A DNA stretch of 64,000 nucleotides. Source: Spisula solida. Lineage: Eukaryota; Mollusca; Bivalvia; Venerida; Mactridae. The position numbers and the translations under genes were made by a program. Under the pieces are notes generated by a model that saw nothing but the letters and a program-made list of their open reading frames with translations, had not been told where the DNA came from and did no database searches. Of this stretch, positions 27,701 to 33,700 are shown piece by piece; the first letter of the stretch is position 1, and the number at the start of each line of letters is the position of its first letter. Location: positions 39,822,760 through 39,886,759 of the forward strand of contig OX365947.1 in the NCBI GenBank assembly GCA_947247005.1, written 5' to 3'.

Positions 27701-30700
27701 GAGATTTTTCAAAGATAGATGTGGAACACATGTAAACAATAGACTGTGTTCAGACTACATAGAACATCCTGATGATCTTGTACAGATCTTGAAGAAAGTC
27801 AAAATGAATATATACGGCAATGGCGATATATTGGTAAAAATGTCTTCATTTAACCGAACACCATTCCATTGGTACCGATAGCACTCGACCAGAGAAACAA
27901 TTTTATGAATATCCATGACCTATAATCCATATTTGTAAATATAGAATATAGGCCACGGTAATTTATAGAATTGTTTGTCTGGTCGAGTACCAGGCGGGTT
28001 TCGCAATAGTTATGTATTCTCACAATGTGTTTAATTCTATTCTCAAAATGTCTATTTAAAATGTGATGCAATTGTATACTAGTTAATTTTTGTAAGTACA
28101 CTTACTACTATCAACTTTTTTATCGCAACATCCATAATGAGGCTGCTCAACATAAGTTACATGAAATTATTCATGTTTATGTTGAATAATATACATGTAT
28201 TATAGATATATGTATCGTTGTGTACTTACCTCCCCATACATTTGAGTATTTGCCTAGATTGCATCCAATTTACTTCTCAACCCATTCGCTGATATTCACA
28301 ATGCACCTAAGCAGAAAACTTATTATTTTACTTAAGTTTAAAATCTGCGCATATTTTCCACACATTAACCCATATTTTTTTAGTGATTATTGTAGCTCTT
28401 TACGTATTACTGTTAGAAAACGAACATTTGACTTGACGCTAATTCATCCTCGAGTGTTTTCGTTATTGAACCGTAACACGTCCGTAAGAATGTTTTGATT
28501 AGTTAAAATAACAACTCTGATTGGAGAACGGAGGAGCACGGATATTTAAGGATATCATGTTAAATGTTCTGAGCTATATTATAGCTATACTATTGATTTG
28601 CTTTATAAGTTGGTACACTTAAGCAAATTTTAGACATTTTAGAAAATCTTATGTTTTCTACTAATATACTTTGTAAATACCACTCATGATGTTTCATATT
28701 TGACCTAATGTTTAGGATAATTAGAGACATTAATAAAGAATAATATGTATATCAAAATATCTAAATAATACATCTGTTTATCACGTGGTGAATTTATGAT
28801 TAACATTCAACAACTAAAGAAATAATAATGCCACACGTACGTGCATTATTTTTCAGATTTACGACCAACAAGGGGATGGTCTAATGGGATACAAAATCAA
28901 TAATATACAGGTCGATCTGGATGACAGATCAAAACTTAAATACTCACAGGTGAGTACATTGTGTTAAACATTTAAACAGTATTTGTTATATACTGTGTCA
29001 TCTGAGAAACCCGACATCTTTCGGACCGTCTTGATTTGTTCGGATTTCACAATATTCCCCAGATTACACTGTATAACAAACATGTAAGCAGGTTACGATG
29101 CCTAATGAGTTCTACGCATCTTCTGGCTAAACACAATCTTAAACAAAGACATTTACTAGAACAAACACAATTCCAATCTCTACAAAATTCAGAGGCGAAG
29201 ATGGAGATGGATATGTAACGCAAGCCGAATGAGACCAGATTCCATCCCACGGGTGGCTATGGAATGGGCACCAATAGGAAAGAGAAATAGGGGAAGACCG
29301 AAGGAAACTTGGCCAAGATCCAGATACCAAAAAGTAACAAAAAAGTGTTGACATGAGGTCAAGTGAAGCGCTTAGCAACAGAAAGGAAAAGTTTGCTTTC
29401 TTTGGTGAAGGCCTTGCGGGCAAATCAGCCCGAAGAGGATTAGGTAGGTAGGTACACCGCGTATAAACCAAATCACTGTACGACTTACTTGGATACTATA
29501 CAATTCAACTTGTATGACTTATTGTGATTGGAACATCCGGTGATTTCCTATCACTGTACTATTTATTACAATACAATTCAACATGTACTCATTATTGCGA
29601 TAACCGGAAGTTATACACTGTGAGGTAGGTAGGTGAGCAGGGCGTTGTGAATCCCTAACGATTAAATGAATTCTATTTTATTCCCTGATCAAGGCCTAAC
29701 TTCTTGGTGTACATATTCTTCAACAAAATGGTTTTGAAACCTTAACCAGTTTGTCAAACTCTACTTGTCGCGTAAAACTGGTTTGAAACTAAGATCGGTT
29801 GTTAAATTTAGATAGGAACAAATACTAAAATCAGTATTCAAATATTAGAAAAGCATATTCCATTTATATTCCAATATTCGATACCCGTTCCGATCCATTT
29901 TGGCTGCACATTGCTAAGCTATTTTGTACACTAAACGGACCTATATGCCTAGGACAAGTAGAAGTATATGCATCTAAAGTTCCTATGACTCGTCACTGGT
30001 TAAATTTCGACCCCCGGTGTGAGATATCCTTATCCTACATATAAGCTCATGATTGAATCTCATATTCTCCTTGGGGTTCGAAAATAATTTGTGAAAGCTA
30101 ATAACACTGATATTTCATATGATGAAATTGTATGGAAAAATTGTGATAAAAATATTATGTATGTTATACAGATCGGGAGCTACAGTCTAACTACTGGTTT
30201 ACTGTTTATGTTACACAGGTCGGGAGCTACAGTCTTACTACTGGTTTACTGTTTATGTTACACAGGTCGGGAGCTACAGTCTTACTACTGGTTTACTGTT
30301 TATGTTACACAGGTCGGGAGCTACAGTCTAACTACTGGTTTACTGTTTATGTTACACAGGTTGGGAGCTACAGTCTTACTACTGGTTTACTGTTTGAAAC
30401 ACAGGTCGCGAGCTACAGTCTAACTACTGGTTTACTGTTTATGTTATACAGGTCGGGAGCTACAGTCTAACTACTGGTTTACTGTTTATGTTATACAGGT
30501 CGGGAGCTACAGTCTAACTACTGGTTTACTGTTTATGTTATACAGGTCGGGAGCTACAGTCTAACTACTGGTTTACTGTTTATGTTATACAGGTCGGGAG
30601 CTACAGTCTAACTACTGGTTTACTGTTTATGTTACACAGGTCGGGAGCTACATTCTTACTACTGGTTTACTGTTTATGTTATACAGGTCGGGAGCTACAG

Positions 30701-33700
30701 TCTTACTACTGGTTTACTGTTTATGTTACACAGGTCGGGAGCTACAGTCTAACTACTGGTTTACTGTTTATGTTACACAGGTCGGGAGCTACAGTCTTAC
30801 TACTGGTTTACTGTTTATGTTACACAGGTCGGGAGCTACAATCTTACTACTGGTTTACTGTTTATGTTATACAGGTCGGGAGCTACAGTCTTACTACTGG
30901 TTTACTGTTTATGTTACACAGGTCGGGAGCTACAGTCTAACTACTGGTTTACTGTTTATGTTACACAGGTCGGGAGCTACAGTCTAACTACTGGTTTACT
31001 GTTTATGTTATACAGGTCGGGAGCTACAGTCTTACTACTGGTTTACTGTTTATGTTATACAGGTCGGGAGCTACAGTCTTACTACTGGTTTACTGTTTAT
31101 GTTACACAGGTCGGGAGCTACAGTCTAACTACTGGTTTACTGTTTATGTTATACAGGTCGGGAGCTACAGTCTTACTACTGGTTTACTGTTTATGTTATA
31201 CAGGTCGGGAGCTACAGTCTTACTACTGGTTTACTGTTTATGTTATACAGGTCGGGAGCTACAGTCTAACTACTGGTTTACTGTTTATGTTACACAGGTC
31301 GGGAGCTACAGTCTAACTACTGGTTTACTGTTTATGTTATACAGGTCGGGAGCTACAGTCTAACTACTGGTTTACTGTTTATGTTACACAGGTCGGGAGC
31401 TACAGTCTAACTACTGGTTTACTGTTTATGTTATACAGGTCGGGAGCTACAGTCTTACTACTGGTTTACTGTTTATGTTATACAGGTCGGGAGCTACAGT
31501 CTTACTACTGGTTTACAGTTGATGTTATACAGGTCGGGAGCTACAGTCTAACTACTGGTTTACTGTTTATGTTACACAGATCGGGAGCTACAGTCTAACT
31601 ACTGGTTTACTGTTTATGTTATACAGGTCGGGAGCTACAGTCTTACTACTGGTTTACAGTTTATGTTATACAGGTCGGGAGCTACAGTCTAACTACTGGT
31701 TTATTGTTTATGTTATACAGGTCGGGAGCTACAGTCTTACTACTGGTTTACTGTTTATGTTACACAGGTCGGGAGCTACAGTCTTACTACTGGTTTACTG
31801 TTTATGTTATACAGGTCGGGAGCTTCAGTCTAACTACTGGTTTACTGTTTATGTTATACAGGTCGGGAGCTACAGTCTTACTACTGGTTTACTGTTTGAT
31901 ACACAGGAAGTTAGATACCCTACTCTCCAACCTATTGTGTCATCTTGTCCAAGTGACAGTGCATGTCTGGATTGTCAAGAGGAATCTGACGAACTATCAA
32001 CGTCACCACCAGAGTATGAGCACTTCTTACTCAGTATTGCGGCGACTGGCTCTAACAGTTTCCAATGTCCATTTTTTCAAAAATGATTTTTTGCATTTTC
32101 TATCTCATTTGGCATTGCTCAATGTCCTGTGGAAATATTAATAATTCCATAATTACATGTGCGAGGTGCTTTTTGGCAGTAATGATTTGCCCAAAGTCCA
32201 GTATTTGAACTATTTCGTAGCGTGCATTTTGCTGAATGCCCTGGAGATTTGTTACTTTAAGAGCAACTTAAACAAAAAAAATAAATTTGACCAATTGCCG
32301 TCCTTTATTTTGTCACTTAATTAACTGAAATGTTTATTTTTAAGTTGCTCATTGTCCTCTACCAGTCGTTCTTATATGAGCCAATGTCCAGATCAACCAA
32401 TGAAACCGCGGTAGTTCGGTAATACATGTATTGTGTCCAAACTTCTTGTGTGCAACAACAAAAAATTCAAAAGTTGCTCAATGTCCAAATTCGGGATAAC
32501 CATTTTTTTCAAAACAAGCGCATGTACGTCAATGTTAAGGTGGAATAATGAATGCAATTGGAAGAATGAAGTCATTGTACTACATCTATGTTTTTAAATT
32601 TTTAAAATTGGTTTACTAAACGATATTTGACAAAGTCAAATGTTCAACCCTCATTTTCTCCAACACATGATTTGGGCACTTTGATCACTATTAACCAACG
32701 ATTTGTGTAGTTTGGGATTGCGTTGTCTGAAACATTGAGTCTGATTTTGAGCAACATTAAAGATTTCTCATTGAGATATTTCAGGTAATTGGTCCCTAGT
32801 ACATTGATTGGTTTGAAGATTTGGACTGCTGAGGTCGCTGACGGGGCTCATTAAAACAATGAATCGATACTGGTTATTTGCATTTGCGCAAAACATTCTT
32901 TTTGGGGTTGTTGAGATAGCAAACTAAGTGGCCAAATGCATTCATACTTAAAACGTTAAAGCCTAGGTCCCACTGAGGAATTCCACATCGGCGATGTTCT
33001 TCCGATTTCTTCCGATACCACCCGATTCATCACAATTCCTTCCGATATCACAAACTGTCTCGTGACTTCCCCGAAGCTTCCCCTAGACCACGAGGAACCT
33101 GTATCCGATGTCCTTAATGCTCATTAACTTCAATCGGGATTACATCGCCATGGCAAAAAATGCTCAGTGGGACCTAGGCTTAAGCAGCACTTGACAATGG
33201 TGCCGTACTGTATATATTCGAATACCACCACTAAAGGCACACTATAATAAGTATATTTGCGGTATCCATTACAGACCAGAAGATACAACTACACTGATAT
33301 TGGCCGTAGTCATCGGAGTGTGTGGTGTGATCATTGTTGTATTGATTGTTGTCATCATTAGAAGCTACAGGATCGAACGAGAACCTCGTATGTTTGTCTT
33401 CTACATATCAACCCATAGCTCTGGTCTAGTGGCATGTAGATACATTACATATAACTCTGGTCTAGTGGCATGTAGATACATTACATATAACTCTGGTCTA
33501 GTGGCATGTAGATACATCACATATAACTCTGGTCTAGTGGCATGTAGATACATTACATATAACTCTGGTCTAGTGGCATGTAGATACATCACATATAACT
33601 CTGGTCTAGTGGCATGTAGATACATCACATATAACTCTGGTCTAGTGGCATGTAGATACATTCATACTGGCTAATAGCGCAACACATTTGGGTTTTGTTG

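Noticed and set aside
30159..31905. CRISPR array
   Set aside because: Units are contiguous with no unique spacers, the period is 47 bp head to tail, and the organism is an animal.
30091..32141. Several apparent proteins of 100-156 residues across the 47-bp array
   Set aside because: They are shifted readings of the same non-coding tandem unit; only the last frame (from 31862) continues into real receptor sequence.
33401..33661. Reverse-strand open frame with a 13-fold residue repeat pattern
   Set aside because: Product of the 36-bp unit length; no start context or non-repetitive sequence.
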